A stretch of DNA of 64,000 nt from Tsukamurella paurometabola DSM 20162 (GCF_000092225.1 NC_014158.1:2852001-2916000); one strand, 5' to 3'; positions 26,062-35,361 are shown, counted from the first letter of the stretch. Notes: generated by a model not told the origin, from the sequence alone. Translations and numbers: made by a program.

Positions 26062-27179
26062 CACTTGCCCCCGGACTTGTAGGCGGCGGCGATGGTGCCC
26101 TTCTCGCCGAACAGTGCCGCGTCCACGGCGGGCCATCCCGCGAGATCCTTGCCATTGTTCTTGGCGGCGGTGCCCTTCCCCAGCTCGGCGCCGAGCTGCT
26201 TGATGGTCCACACCTGCTGCGGCTGCGCACCGAAGAGCCCGCTGGTGGCGGCGGCCACCTCCGGATCGGAGGCCCGGAACCCCGATTCGGGGAGTGCGCG
26301 CTGCGCCTCCGGTGTGAACAGGAATTTCACGAACCGCTCGGCGGCGTCGGGATCCTGTGCGGTGTTCACCACGGCGACCGGCAACTCGATCCGGAAGGTC
26401 TGCGGCGGGAAGAGGTACTCGACGGGCGGCTTACCGTCCGCCTTGTTCTGCCGCTGCATCAGTACCGCTTCGCTCTCGTAGCTCAGCAGGACATCGCCCT
26501 GCCCGGAGTCGAAGGCAGCGGTGGCATCGCGTCCGGAGCCGGGACTCACAGTGGTGTGGTCGCGGATGAGTTCCTTGACGAAGTCGAGGCCCTGCTTGGG
26601 GTTCTTACCGCCGTCGGACAGCGCGGCGTAGGGCGCGAGCAGGTTCCATTTGGCCGATCCGGAGCTGGCGGGGTTCGGGGTGACCACCTCGACTCCGGGC
26701 TTGAGAAGGTCCTTCCAGTCCCGGATGTTCTTCGGATTGCCCGGACGCACGACCACCGCGACCAGCGAGGTGAAGGGCACCGAATCGTAGGGATAGGCCT
26801 TTTCCCACGTCTTGTCGATCACGCCGGCCTTGACATCGCGGGTCACGTCCGGCTGGACGGAGAAGTTCACCACGTCGGCGGGGACGTGCCGCGCCACCTT
26901 CCGGCTCTGGTCGCCGGAGGCGCCGTACGACTGGGAGAAACCCACATCGGGGTTGGTCGCCCGGAACAGCGGGATCGCCACGTCGAAGGCCGGCTTAGCG
27001 GCGGCGAAACCGACGAGGTTCACCTGGTAGCGGCCGCTGGAGATGTCGGCACCGTGCGGTACATCGGTGGATCCGCCTCCGCACGCTGCGAGCAGCAGGC
27101 TGAGGGCGATCACCACGATGCCCTGCGCTCGGCCGCGCTGCGACAGTGCGGCGGCGCCGCGGCGGGTCTTATCGATCAT
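26061..27179 (-). CDS. subI: Sulfate-binding lipoprotein (SubI/Sbp)
   Basis: Extracytoplasmic sulfate receptor of 372 residues. The signal peptide ends in lipobox LLAAC (Cys about residue 33) for lipid anchoring. SYGASGDQSRKV, NPASSGSAKWN and LLSYESEAVL are the anion-binding motifs of sulfate-binding proteins. First gene of the transport operon; no Cys-rich leader ORF is visible directly upstream, unlike the assimilation operon at 16.8 kb. Confidence 0.94.
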   Translation of the reverse strand: MIDKTRRGAAALSQRGRAQGIVVIALSLLLAACGGGSTDVPHGADISSGRYQVNLVGFAAAKPAFDVAIPLFRATNPDVGFSQSYGASGDQSRKVARHVPADVVNFSVQPDVTRDVKAGVIDKTWEKAYPYDSVPFTSLVAVVVRPGNPKNIRDWKDLLKPGVEVVTPNPASSGSAKWNLLAPYAALSDGGKNPKQGLDFVKELIRDHTTVSPGSGRDATAAFDSGQGDVLLSYESEAVLMQRQNKADGKPPVEYLFPPQTFRIELPVAVVNTAQDPDAAERFVKFLFTPEAQRALPESGFRASDPEVAAATSGLFGAQPQQVWTIKQLGAELGKGTAAKNNGKDLAGWPAVDAALFGEKGTIAAAYKSGGK

Positions 27180-27231
27180 GCTCGCCGTTCTCGTCGTCGG
27201 GCTGGACAGGCGAGAATCGTACGGAGTCAGA

Positions 27232-27342
27232 TCAGCGGGTGAATGCCCACGCGACCACGAGCAGGATCAGCAGGGCGATCAGCGCGAGGGTGACCTTCGA
27301 TTTGGGCAGGTAGGACCGCCACCCGCCACCGCTGTCAGACAC
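27232..27342 (-). CDS. 36-residue single-pass membrane peptide (Rv2401-like)
   Basis: GTG at 27342 opens a 36-residue frame: a short polar N-terminus (SDSGGGWRSYLPKSK) followed by one hydrophobic helix, ALIALLILLVVAWAF, and a TR end. Its start overlaps the stop of the upstream 78-residue membrane gene, and the pair sits between subI and the GH15 gene as similar tiny genes do in M. tuberculosis. The coupling and clear transmembrane helix support a real gene. Function unknown. Confidence 0.6.
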   Translation of the reverse strand: MSDSGGGWRSYLPKSKVTLALIALLILLVVAWAFTR

Positions 27343-27571
27343 CGCTTCGCTCCTCTTCCGCAGGGACGTGACCTGCGTCTTCTTCCTCCCCCGCCGACCC
27401 CAGCGGGCCGTGGAGGGCGTCGCCCACCCGATTGATGAGTGCGGTGAGCACCTGTACCACCAGCATTGCGATCATCGAGAGTACAACCAGCACCAGGGAA
27501 ACCTGCAGGACAAAGGGCAGACCGGTGAGCCACAACTCCACCGCATCGACCGATCGCGCCAGCACGTCCAC
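27335..27571 (-). CDS. Small membrane protein (Rv2401A-like)
   Basis: A 78-residue protein with one long hydrophobic segment near residues 18-45 (LPFVLQVSLVLVVLSMIAML), then an amphipathic stretch and an acidic C-terminus (AGEEEDAGHVPAEEERS). It overlaps the 36-residue peptide gene. Divergent from the GH15 gene across 58 bases. No function can be given. Confidence 0.7.
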   Translation of the reverse strand: MDVLARSVDAVELWLTGLPFVLQVSLVLVVLSMIAMLVVQVLTALINRVGDALHGPLGSAGEEEDAGHVPAEEERSGV

Positions 27572-27629
27572 CGGGCCAGCCTAGCGCCCGACGCGCACAG
27601 GACGGTGGTCGTGCCTCATCATTGTCTGC

Positions 27630-29618
27630 ATGGCCCCGAAGCAGAACGCAGTAGCAGACAGCGCCGATGCCGTCGTCACGGCAGCGGCAGCCGAGGTCGC
27701 GGCGGTGGTCGTCGGCGACAACGCCTTCCCGCCGATCCACGACTACGCCTTCCTCTCGGACTGCGAGAACACCTGCCTGATCGCGCGGGACGGCAGCGTC
27801 GAGTGGATGTGCATCCCTCGCCCGGACTCCCCCAGCGTGTTCGGCGCCATCCTGGATCGCGGTGCGGGATCGTTCCGGCTCGCCCCGTACGGGGTGCGAG
27901 TCCCGGTCGACCGCCGCTACCTGCCCGGCAGCCTGATGTTGGAGACCACGTGGCAGACCTCCACAGGCTGGCTCATCGTGCGGGACGCCCTGGTCATGGG
28001 GCCGTGGCACGACACCCAGACACGGTCCCGCACGCACCGTCGCACTCCCACCGACTGGGATGCCGAGCACATCCTGCTGCGCACCGTTCGGTGCGTTTCG
28101 GGCACGGTGGAGTTGCAGCTCAACTGCGAGCCGGCCTTCGATTACAACCGGGCGGGCGCGAAATGGGAGTACTCCTCGGACGGCTACGGCGAGGCGATCG
28201 CCCGCGCGCGATCGGAGACGGACCTGCATCCCGAGCTGAAGCTCACCACCAACATGCGGCTCGGCCTGGAGGGCAGGGAGGCCCGCGCGCACACCAGGAT
28301 GCAGGAGGGCGACGAGGCATTCGTCGCACTGTCGTGGAGCAAGCATCCGGTGCCGCAGACCTTCGCGGAGGCTGCGAAGAAGATGTGGTCGACGGCGGAG
28401 TCGTGGCGGCAGTGGATCAACCGGGGCCAGTTCCCCGACCACCCGTGGCGCTCGTATCTGCAGCGTTCGGCGCTCACACTCAAGGGGCTCACCTACTCGC
28501 CGACGGGTGCCTTGCTCGCGGCGTCGACCACGTCGCTGCCCGAGACCCCGCACGGGGAGCGGAACTGGGACTACCGCTACGCCTGGGTGCGCGACTCGAC
28601 GTTCGCACTGTGGGGCCTGTACACACTGGGCTTGGACCGGGAGGCCGAGGACTTCTTCGCGTTCATCGCCGACGTCTCGGGGGCGAACAACGGTGAGCGA
28701 CATCCGTTGCAGGTGATGTACGGCGTGGGCGGCGAACGCACGCTGATCGAGGAGGAGCTCCCGCACCTGTCGGGGTACGACGGTGCGCAGCCCGTCCGGA
28801 TCGGCAACGGCGCGTACAACCAACGCCAGCACGACATCTGGGGCACGATGCTGGACTCGGTGTACCTGAACACCAAGTCCAGTGAGCGCATCCCGGAGAC
28901 CCTGTGGCCAGTGCTCAAGGAGCAGGTCGAGGAGACGCTCAAGCATTGGCGTGAGCCCGACCGTGGCATCTGGGAGGTGCGGGGCGAACCGCAGCACTTC
29001 ACCTCGTCGAAGGTGATGTGCTGGGTGGCGCTCGATCGCGGCGCCAAGCTGGCGGCGATGCACGGTGAGGACGATTACGCCCGCAAGTGGGCCGAGCAGG
29101 CCGACGTCATCAAGGAAGACATCCTCGAACACGGCGTGGACGAGCGCGGGGTGTTCACCCAGCGGTACGGCAACGACGCGCTCGATGCCTCGCTGCTACT
29201 GGTGCCGCTGCTGCGCTTCCTGCCCTCCGACGATCCGCGGGTGCGGGCGACGGTGATCGCCATCGCCGACGAGCTCACCGAGGACGGCCTGGTGCTGCGG
29301 TACCGCGTGGAGGAGACCGACGACGGACTCTCCGGCGAGGAGGGAACCTTCACGATCTGCTCGTTCTGGCTGGTGTCGGCGTTGGTGGAGATCGGCGAGG
29401 TGGCCCGCGGCCGGGCGCTGTGCGAGCGGCTGCTGGCCTACTCGTCACCGCTGAAGCTGTACGCCGAGGAGATCGACCCGAAGTCCGGCAAACACCTGGG
29501 CAACTTCCCGCAGGCGTTCACGCATCTGGCACTGATCAACGCCGTGGTGCACGTGATCCGCGCCGAGGACACCGCGCACGACGCGTCGGCGTTCCTCCCG
29601 GCGCATCACACGCCGTAG
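27630..29618 (+). CDS. GH15 family trehalase/glucoamylase-like hydrolase
   Basis: A 662-residue cytosolic glycoside hydrolase. The N-terminal beta domain (DYAFLSDCENTCLIARDGS; PRPDSPSVFGAI) is followed by an (alpha/alpha)6 barrel with GERNWDYRYAWVRDSTF, the GH15 substrate-binding signature, and the C-terminal EEGTFTICSFW motif. Homologues in this position in mycobacteria (Rv2402) hydrolyse trehalose. A broad role in trehalose turnover is therefore likely. The stop is four bases from the convergent peptidase gene. Confidence 0.88.
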   Translation: MAPKQNAVADSADAVVTAAAAEVAAVVVGDNAFPPIHDYAFLSDCENTCLIARDGSVEWMCIPRPDSPSVFGAILDRGAGSFRLAPYGVRVPVDRRYLPGSLMLETTWQTSTGWLIVRDALVMGPWHDTQTRSRTHRRTPTDWDAEHILLRTVRCVSGTVELQLNCEPAFDYNRAGAKWEYSSDGYGEAIARARSETDLHPELKLTTNMRLGLEGREARAHTRMQEGDEAFVALSWSKHPVPQTFAEAAKKMWSTAESWRQWINRGQFPDHPWRSYLQRSALTLKGLTYSPTGALLAASTTSLPETPHGERNWDYRYAWVRDSTFALWGLYTLGLDREAEDFFAFIADVSGANNGERHPLQVMYGVGGERTLIEEELPHLSGYDGAQPVRIGNGAYNQRQHDIWGTMLDSVYLNTKSSERIPETLWPVLKEQVEETLKHWREPDRGIWEVRGEPQHFTSSKVMCWVALDRGAKLAAMHGEDDYARKWAEQADVIKEDILEHGVDERGVFTQRYGNDALDASLLLVPLLRFLPSDDPRVRATVIAIADELTEDGLVLRYRVEETDDGLSGEEGTFTICSFWLVSALVEIGEVARGRALCERLLAYSSPLKLYAEEIDPKSGKHLGNFPQAFTHLALINAVVHVIRAEDTAHDASAFLPAHHTP

Positions 29619-29622
29619 CGCA

Positions 29623-31653
29623 TCAGTTCAGGCCGCGGCGCGCCAGCAGCGGGCCGATCTCCGGGTCGGCGCCGCGGAAGTCGCGGTAGGCCTGCGAGGC
29701 GTCGACGCTGCCGCCACGCGAGAGCACGGAGGCTCGTAGGCGCTCCCCGTTCTCCCGAGTCGGTCCGTCATGCGCGGTGAACCAGGCAGCGGCGTCGGCG
29801 TCGAGTACTTCGGACCAGATGTAGCTGTAGTACCCGGCGCTGTAGCCGCCGGAGAAGATGTGGTTGAAGAACGGCCCGCGGTAGCGGGGCGGTACACCGG
29901 GAACATCGAGTCCGGCGGCCGCGAGCGCCTCGGCTTCGAACGCGGCCACATCGTCGACCACCGTGCCCGGGGCGATGGTGTGCCACGCCATGTCGATGAT
30001 CGCGGCACCGAGATACTCGACGGTGCTGAATCCCTCACCGCGGGTTCCGGGTTCGAGGATGGATTCGCGCAGCCGCTGAGGCAGGGGCTCACCGGTCGCG
30101 TGATGCCGGGCGTACCCGTCCAGGACTGTCGGCCAGGCGGCGAACATCTCATTGAACTGGGAGGGGAACTCGACGAAGTCGCGGGGCACGCTGGTTCCAG
30201 AGAAGTACGGATACGTCACGTCCGAGAGCAGCCCATGGAGGGCGTGGCCGAACTCGTGAAAGACGGTGCGCACCTCGTCGCGGGTGAGCAGCGCGGGACG
30301 TCCCGGGGGCGGCGCCACGAAGTTGCAGACGTTGATCACCACCGGCAGGGCATCGAGGAGGTGGGATTGATCGACGAAGCTGGTCATCCACGCTCCCCCG
30401 CGCTTGCTGGGGCGCGCGAAGTAGTCGCCCACGAACAAACCGATCGGTGTGCCGTCGGGCCCGTCCACCTGCCACGCGCGGGCGTCGGCGGTATGCAGGG
30501 TGAGATCGCTGCGTTCGGTGAAGGTGATGCCGTACATGCCGGTCGCAGCCGCGAAGATGCCGAGGGTGATCACGGTGTCGAGTGCGAGGTAGTCGCTGAG
30601 GGCGGGGCCCGGCTCGCCCTCGCCGGCCTGGGCGCGCTGCTCGGCGAGTCGGGCGTAGAACGGCCAGTCCCAGGCTTCGACGGGGTGCCCGGCGATCGCC
30701 TCCAGTTCGGCGCGCTCGGCGCGGGCGTTGCGTGCCGCCGGCGCGGCCAGGTCGAGCAGCATGCGCTGTGCCGCTTCGGCGGTCCCGGCGGTCTGGTCGG
30801 CGATCTGATACGCCGCGTGATGCGGGTAGCCGAACAGGGCAGCGCGTTCTGCCCGGAGGCCGGCGATCCGGGCGATCAGTTCGCGGGTGTCATTGTCATC
30901 GCCGCGCGTGTTACGGCCCGACGATGCTTCGAACACCCGGCGCCGCGCCTCACGGTTCGTGAGCCGGGCCAGGTTCGGCTGGTTGAGCGGATACCCCAGG
31001 GCGAGTACGTAGCCCGTTGTCCCTGCGTCCTCGGCAGCCTTCCTCGCGGCGGCCACGGCATCGGGGTCGAGGCCATCGAGATCGTCCGCGGAGTCGAAGT
31101 GGACGGCGCACGCGTTGGTATCGGCGAGTGTGCGGCGGGAGAACTCGGTGGTGAGCTCGGCCAGGTGGGTATTGATCTGCTTGAGCCGATCCTGGGCGTC
31201 GGCGCCCAGCGCGGCGCCCGCACGGGTGAACCGGGAGTGGTATCGCTCCAGCAACCGGAGAGACTCCGGGTCGAGGTCGAGTGCCGCCCGCCGGTGGTAC
31301 AGATCGTCGATCCGTGCGAACAGTTCGCGATCCATCAGGATCGCATCGTAGTGTGCCGACCACGCGGGCGAGACCTTCGCCTGAACGTCCTCGAGTTCAT
31401 CGGTGCGGTCGGTGGAGATGATCGAGAAGAACACGGCCGCAACACGTCCTAACTCCATTCCGGCGCGTTCCATGGCCTCGACGGTGTTCGTGAAGGTCGC
31501 CGGATCGGGGTTCTGGGCGATCGTCGCGACCTCGGCGCGATGCCGCGCGAAACCCTCCGTGAAGGCCGCCTCGTAGTCGGCGGCAGCGAAGGCCGCGAAG
31601 TCCGGGAGAGCGAAGGGCAGGGTGCTGGGTGCGAGAACGGCATCGACGGTCAC
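29623..31653 (-). CDS. dcp: M3 family zinc metallopeptidase (peptidyl-dipeptidase Dcp-like)
   Basis: A 676-residue oligopeptidase. The zinc site HEFGHALH lies in the last third, with the downstream glutamate in the EFPSQFNEMF helix, and the conserved GYSAGYYSYIWSEVLDAD C-terminal motif for substrate binding. Length and motifs match the Dcp/oligopeptidase A type, cleaving short peptides in the cytosol. The GTG at 31653 is preceded directly by GAGGG; a longer frame to 31776 exists but has no conserved sequence. Confidence 0.92.
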   Translation of the reverse strand: MTVDAVLAPSTLPFALPDFAAFAAADYEAAFTEGFARHRAEVATIAQNPDPATFTNTVEAMERAGMELGRVAAVFFSIISTDRTDELEDVQAKVSPAWSAHYDAILMDRELFARIDDLYHRRAALDLDPESLRLLERYHSRFTRAGAALGADAQDRLKQINTHLAELTTEFSRRTLADTNACAVHFDSADDLDGLDPDAVAAARKAAEDAGTTGYVLALGYPLNQPNLARLTNREARRRVFEASSGRNTRGDDNDTRELIARIAGLRAERAALFGYPHHAAYQIADQTAGTAEAAQRMLLDLAAPAARNARAERAELEAIAGHPVEAWDWPFYARLAEQRAQAGEGEPGPALSDYLALDTVITLGIFAAATGMYGITFTERSDLTLHTADARAWQVDGPDGTPIGLFVGDYFARPSKRGGAWMTSFVDQSHLLDALPVVINVCNFVAPPPGRPALLTRDEVRTVFHEFGHALHGLLSDVTYPYFSGTSVPRDFVEFPSQFNEMFAAWPTVLDGYARHHATGEPLPQRLRESILEPGTRGEGFSTVEYLGAAIIDMAWHTIAPGTVVDDVAAFEAEALAAAGLDVPGVPPRYRGPFFNHIFSGGYSAGYYSYIWSEVLDADAAAWFTAHDGPTRENGERLRASVLSRGGSVDASQAYRDFRGADPEIGPLLARRGLN

Positions 31654-31728
31654 CCCTCGAAAGTACCCGGGCGGGTGTGAGTAGTTCCACGGATCCGCGG
31701 GCTCACGGCGACGGCCATGCTGACGTGT

Positions 31729-32121
31729 ATGACCCCCACTGCCGCCTTCGCCGCACCCGCTGTGCCTCCCGCACACAACCGCTCCTCGGCACTCGTCCTC
31801 CTCGACTCCGTGGTCGCGGGCGTGCTGTGGATGGTGCTGCTCACCGGCGGAGGGATCTGCGCGTTCTTCAGCCTGTTCTTCGGGATGAATCTCAACGGAT
31901 GCCAGGCGAACCGGGACTGTCCGCAGTGGGATCAGGTCCTGCGCGCTACCTGGACGGTGTGGGGCGGCGTCACCCTGGCGCTGGTGGTGGCCCTGATCGG
32001 GACCATCGTGTGCGCCGTACGCCGGCGGTACGTCAGCTACTGGCCGCTGATCGGCATGGTGATCGTCGCGGGCGCCATGTATCTCGGGGTCTACCTGGCG
32101 GACCAGGCAGGTGGACTGTGA
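31729..32121 (+). CDS. Small integral membrane protein
   Basis: About 130 residues with three hydrophobic segments (VVAGVLWMVLLTGGGICAFF; TWGGV-type LALVVALIGTIVCAV; PLIGMVIVAGAMYLGVYLA) and two cysteines in the loop MNLNGCQANRDCPQW that could form a disulfide outside the cell. An in-frame ATG at 31717 adds four residues. No family recognised. It is divergent from the peptidase gene and convergent with the pentapeptide gene. Confidence 0.65.
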   Translation: MTPTAAFAAPAVPPAHNRSSALVLLDSVVAGVLWMVLLTGGGICAFFSLFFGMNLNGCQANRDCPQWDQVLRATWTVWGGVTLALVVALIGTIVCAVRRRYVSYWPLIGMVIVAGAMYLGVYLADQAGGL

Positions 32122-32128
32122 TCTGTGG

Positions 32129-32782
32129 TCAATCGGTGACGGAGATTCCGAGGTGGGCGGCGAACGATTCGGCGAGCCCCATCACCTGCATCGGCGACAT
32201 CGTGGCACCGGCGATGCCCTCCACACCGCGGATCCGCTCGATCCGCAGGCCGCGCAGATCCACGTGCTGCAGCGTCGCCCGGGTCACATCCAGATCCCCC
32301 ACCGAGCATCCGTCGAACGAGACCCGGATCGCGGAAGCATCGCCGAGATCGAGCCCGTCCAGCACGCAGTCGACGAACCGCACATCGCGGATGTCGGCGC
32401 CGCGAAGGTTCAGGAATCCGAGTCGGCTGTCGCGCACGGTGACCGACCGGATCTTGGCGTCGAACAACTCCATCGCGCCGATTCGCGCACCGTCGAACTC
32501 CACCTGCCGCAACGATGCCCGCGGCGCCGAGAATCCCGTCGCGAAGATCCGCGCGATGCGCGTCTCCAACAGGGCCGCATCGGCGAGCGCAGTGTCGCGC
32601 AGTTCCCAGTCGGCGAGTTCGCACTCGCTGAACGTGATCCCGCCGAGGTCGCGATCCTCGACCACCGCGTCCGCGAACCGCACCCGGTCGTAGGTCTCTC
32701 CCGGAACCAGGTCCGCGACGTCTCCGTCGTCGAGTGCCGCGAGTTTCACCGCGGGCACCTTGGGCGCCACCGGGTTGATCAC
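32129..32782 (-). CDS. Pentapeptide-repeat protein
   Basis: A 217-residue protein with irregular A(D/N)LXX-type repeats, for example ITFSECELADWELRDTALAD, VEFDGARIGAMELFDAKIR and LNLRGADIRDVRFVDCVLDG, predicted to form a right-handed quadrilateral beta-helix. Some such proteins mimic DNA and protect gyrase, but many do not; no specific claim is made. GTG overlaps the stop of the upstream oxidoreductase gene (GTGA), so they are co-translated. Confidence 0.82.
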   Translation of the reverse strand: MINPVAPKVPAVKLAALDDGDVADLVPGETYDRVRFADAVVEDRDLGGITFSECELADWELRDTALADAALLETRIARIFATGFSAPRASLRQVEFDGARIGAMELFDAKIRSVTVRDSRLGFLNLRGADIRDVRFVDCVLDGLDLGDASAIRVSFDGCSVGDLDVTRATLQHVDLRGLRIERIRGVEGIAGATMSPMQVMGLAESFAAHLGISVTD

Positions 32783-33756
32783 GCGTCGAACAATTCCGCT
32801 GTGGCCCGCAGCCGGCGCTCGGCATCGGCCACGATCGACTCGATCACCTCGCGTGCGGGTCTCACCGAGTCGACCAGCCCCGCACCTTGGCCGGCATAGA
32901 CGACACCGTTGCGGGGATCGTCACCGTCGTAGCTGGCACTGATCTCCTCCTCCGCGCCGGACGAGGCCTCGACTCCGTCGCCGTCGTGCCACCGGTCGGT
33001 GAAGTCGTTGCTGAGCGCGCGCCCGAACCACCGGGTGGGCCAGGGCTGGTGCCGAGCCTTATCGAAGACATCGGTGTACACCGTGTCCGTGCTCCGTGCT
33101 TCGAGAAGCGCCTTGATCGCGTAATCGGGTCCGACGGTCTCCGGCGACGCCAGCAACGCGGTGCCGACCAACGCTCCCTGTGCGCCCGCAGCGAGTACCG
33201 CGGCGAGGCCCGCGCCGGTGCCGATACCGCCCGCGGCGAGCACCGGAAGGTCGGTGGCACCCAGCACCTCCTGCAGGAGCGGGAGCGTGGCGATCCGGCC
33301 CGTGTGACCGCCGGCTTCACCGCCTTGCGCCACCACGGCGTCGACTCCGGCCGCTTCGACCTCACGTAGGTCTTCGACCGTATTGATCTGCGAGATCACC
33401 ACGGCACCGGAATCTTTGACGCGCTCCACGTAGGGCGCCGGGTCACCGAACGACAGGGACACCAGTTTCGGCTTCGCCGCCAGCACGGCGTCCAGTAGCT
33501 CGCCGTCGCCGAGCGACCAGGTCTGCAAGCCGAAGGCGAGCGGCGCATCGTCGCCGGCGGCCGCGCCGATCACTCGCAGTTGTTCGCCGATCCACCCGGG
33601 CGTGGCGTACCGGGCGGCCCCGATCATGCCCAGACCGCCCGCGGCGGTCACCTGTCCCGCGAGTTCCCCGCCCGCCCGGCCACCCATCGGTGCTCCGAGG
33701 ATCGGCAGATCGATGTCCAGTGCGCGCGTGAGCCAGGTGTTCCACACGCCTTCCAC
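32779..33756 (-). CDS. Nitronate monooxygenase-family FMN enzyme (2-nitropropane dioxygenase-like)
   Basis: A 325-residue TIM-barrel flavoenzyme. LPILGAPMGG at the N-terminus, VAQGGEAGGHTGR with the catalytic-type histidine, LPVLAAGGIGTG and GALVGTALLAS for the FMN phosphate are family motifs. It could oxidise nitronates or act as an enoyl reductase-like enzyme. GTG at 33756 is chosen, GTG 33747 being close by. Coupled to the pentapeptide gene and divergent from the AlkZ-like gene. Confidence 0.85.
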   Translation of the reverse strand: MEGVWNTWLTRALDIDLPILGAPMGGRAGGELAGQVTAAGGLGMIGAARYATPGWIGEQLRVIGAAAGDDAPLAFGLQTWSLGDGELLDAVLAAKPKLVSLSFGDPAPYVERVKDSGAVVISQINTVEDLREVEAAGVDAVVAQGGEAGGHTGRIATLPLLQEVLGATDLPVLAAGGIGTGAGLAAVLAAGAQGALVGTALLASPETVGPDYAIKALLEARSTDTVYTDVFDKARHQPWPTRWFGRALSNDFTDRWHDGDGVEASSGAEEEISASYDGDDPRNGVVYAGQGAGLVDSVRPAREVIESIVADAERRLRATAELFDA

Positions 33757-33793
33757 GCTACGCCCGGCCGACACCGTGGCATGATCCGGATCC

Positions 33794-34903
33794 ATGGCCA
33801 CCGTCGATCCCGAGATCCGGATGATCCGCGCCCTCCGACTGCGCGCGCAGGGACTCGTGCCGGGCGTGCGGCAGTGGCGCACCGCGCCCGATGTAGCGCG
33901 CGGAATGCTCGCCATGCAGGCCCAGGATGCCGCGGCCGTGCGTTTCGGACTGTCCTTGCGGGCCGCCGATCGTCCCGACGATGCCGCAGTGCTCGCCGAT
34001 CTCGCGGAGCGGCGGATCGTGCGGAACCGGCCCGCCCGCGGCACTCTCCAGGTTGCGGCGCCGGAAGACCTGCACTGGCTCAGCGCGTTGCTCACCGAGC
34101 GCTCCCGTGCGGAGGCGAAGAAGCGGCGCCCCGACCTCGGGATCTCCGAGACCACGATGGCGAACGCCGAGCGGGTGATCCGTGCGGCACTGGCCGGCGG
34201 GCGCACCCGGACCCGGCCGGAGCTCGTCGAGGCCTGCGCCACAGCGGGAATCGAGCTCGACGGTACGCAGACCGGTCACGTCCTGCGGGACCTGACCGAG
34301 CTCATGGCGATCGTGTTCGCCGATCCTCGCTCGAAGGCGGACAGCTTCGCCCTGGCGGACGAGTGGATCACCGACCGCCGAGAACCGGAACACGCCCTGG
34401 GCGAGGCGGTGACCCGGTTCGTTCGAGGCCGCGGCCCCGTGACCCGGCAGGACATCGGCAAATGGTGTTACCTCGCCATGGGCAGCGTCGACGCAGGACT
34501 GGAGGCGGCGGGCTCGGCCCTGGAGCGAATCACCCTCGCCGGTACCGAGTACCTGCTAGCTGCGGGCGCGGCCGACATTGACGACGACCAGGTGTCGGAA
34601 GCGCTCCGCACGCCTCTCCTGCTTCCCGGGTTCGATGAGTACATCATCGGATACGGCTCGCGGGCACCGCAGTTGGACGAATCCTTCTTCAGCCGGATCG
34701 TTCCCGGCCGCAACGGCGTGTTCAAGCCGATCGTCGTGATCGACGGCGAGATCGTGGGAACCTGGAGTCGCAAGGCCACGACCACACGGGTGTCCATCAC
34801 CGTCGAGCCGTTCACCAGGATCTCCGCCGCGAACATGCGGGGGTTGAGCCGGGTCGCGCGCGGGTACGGCGAATTCCTCGGCCTGGAGGCGGTGCTGGCC
34901 TGA
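33794..34903 (+). CDS. Winged-helix DNA-binding protein of the AlkZ-like (HTH_42) family
   Basis: A 369-residue protein of three winged-helix domains. MLAMQAQDAA near residues 37-46 contains the Q-x-D/Q type element seen at the catalytic site of AlkZ-like DNA glycosylases, and RPARGTLQVAAPEDLHWL and LLLPGFDEYIIGYGSR are family hallmarks. Some relatives unhook interstrand crosslinks or protect against antibiotics; actual activity here is inferred. A CATGAT box ends seven bases before the ATG, suggesting a leaderless message. Confidence 0.8.
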   Translation: MATVDPEIRMIRALRLRAQGLVPGVRQWRTAPDVARGMLAMQAQDAAAVRFGLSLRAADRPDDAAVLADLAERRIVRNRPARGTLQVAAPEDLHWLSALLTERSRAEAKKRRPDLGISETTMANAERVIRAALAGGRTRTRPELVEACATAGIELDGTQTGHVLRDLTELMAIVFADPRSKADSFALADEWITDRREPEHALGEAVTRFVRGRGPVTRQDIGKWCYLAMGSVDAGLEAAGSALERITLAGTEYLLAAGAADIDDDQVSEALRTPLLLPGFDEYIIGYGSRAPQLDESFFSRIVPGRNGVFKPIVVIDGEIVGTWSRKATTTRVSITVEPFTRISAANMRGLSRVARGYGEFLGLEAVLA

Positions 34904-34907
34904 CCGA

Positions 34908-34946
34908 CGCCTCGGACCTTCCGTCGGTGAGACGCGGTCCGAGGCG
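34908..34946. terminator. Bidirectional terminator-like hairpin
   Basis: CGCCTCGGACC (34908-34918) and GGTCCGAGGCG (34936-34946) are perfect 11-base inverted arms around a 17-base loop, between the convergent AlkZ-like and secreted-protein genes. A T-tract is lacking. Confidence 0.5.
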
Positions 34947-34962
34947 GCGCCCGGAGAGCCGG

Positions 34963-35361
34963 TCAGTTCCGCGCGACGAAGTAGTTGTTCGAATAGTTGA
35001 TGTCGAACGAGCTGGTAGCGGTGTGCGCCCAGGTAGCCCGGAAGGGGCATCCCCAGGTGGGCACGGTGCGCGTCACCGCGAAGCCCTGTCCGGGCGCCAG
35101 GCTCGCGCGACCGTCGCCACCGCCTCCGCCGAAGCCCAGCCATACGTTCTGCGCTGGCACGTTGCCGTTATTGCGAACGTAGCCGTGATCGGTTTGCGAG
35201 TTGGTCTCGGCCCGTCCGGGCAGCTGTCCGCCGCACGAGATTCCACCCGTCACCTGCAAGTCGACCACCGGAATGAATACCGCGTTCGCCGCGGGGGACG
35301 CGATCAATGATGCGGCGCTCGCCACTGCGATGGATGCCGCCGCCAGTGCAATCTTCCTCAT
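34963..35361 (-). CDS. Small secreted protein, possible CARDB-like fold
   Basis: A 132-residue exported protein. MRKIALAAASIAVASAASLI...ANA is a Sec signal peptide, cleaved near residue 26. The mature part has two cysteines (ISCGGQ and TWGCPF), a glycine run (FGGGGGDG) and the order VDLQVTG ... VRNNGNVPAQNVWLGF ... LAPGQGFAVT ... NYSNNYFVA, which resembles CARDB-type adhesion or scaffold beta-sandwiches. That resemblance is pattern-based. GGGGAG precedes the ATG. Confidence 0.7.
   Translation of the reverse strand: MRKIALAAASIAVASAASLIASPAANAVFIPVVDLQVTGGISCGGQLPGRAETNSQTDHGYVRNNGNVPAQNVWLGFGGGGGDGRASLAPGQGFAVTRTVPTWGCPFRATWAHTATSSFDINYSNNYFVARN

Noticed and set aside
27180-27231. Second Cys-rich leader peptide in front of the sulfate transporter operon
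   Set aside because: No frame with clustered Cys codons is present on the minus strand before subI.
32129-32782. Quinolone-resistance Qnr-type pentapeptide protein
   Set aside because: The repeats are irregular and the gene is coupled to a flavin enzyme; nothing specific to gyrase-protecting proteins is visible.
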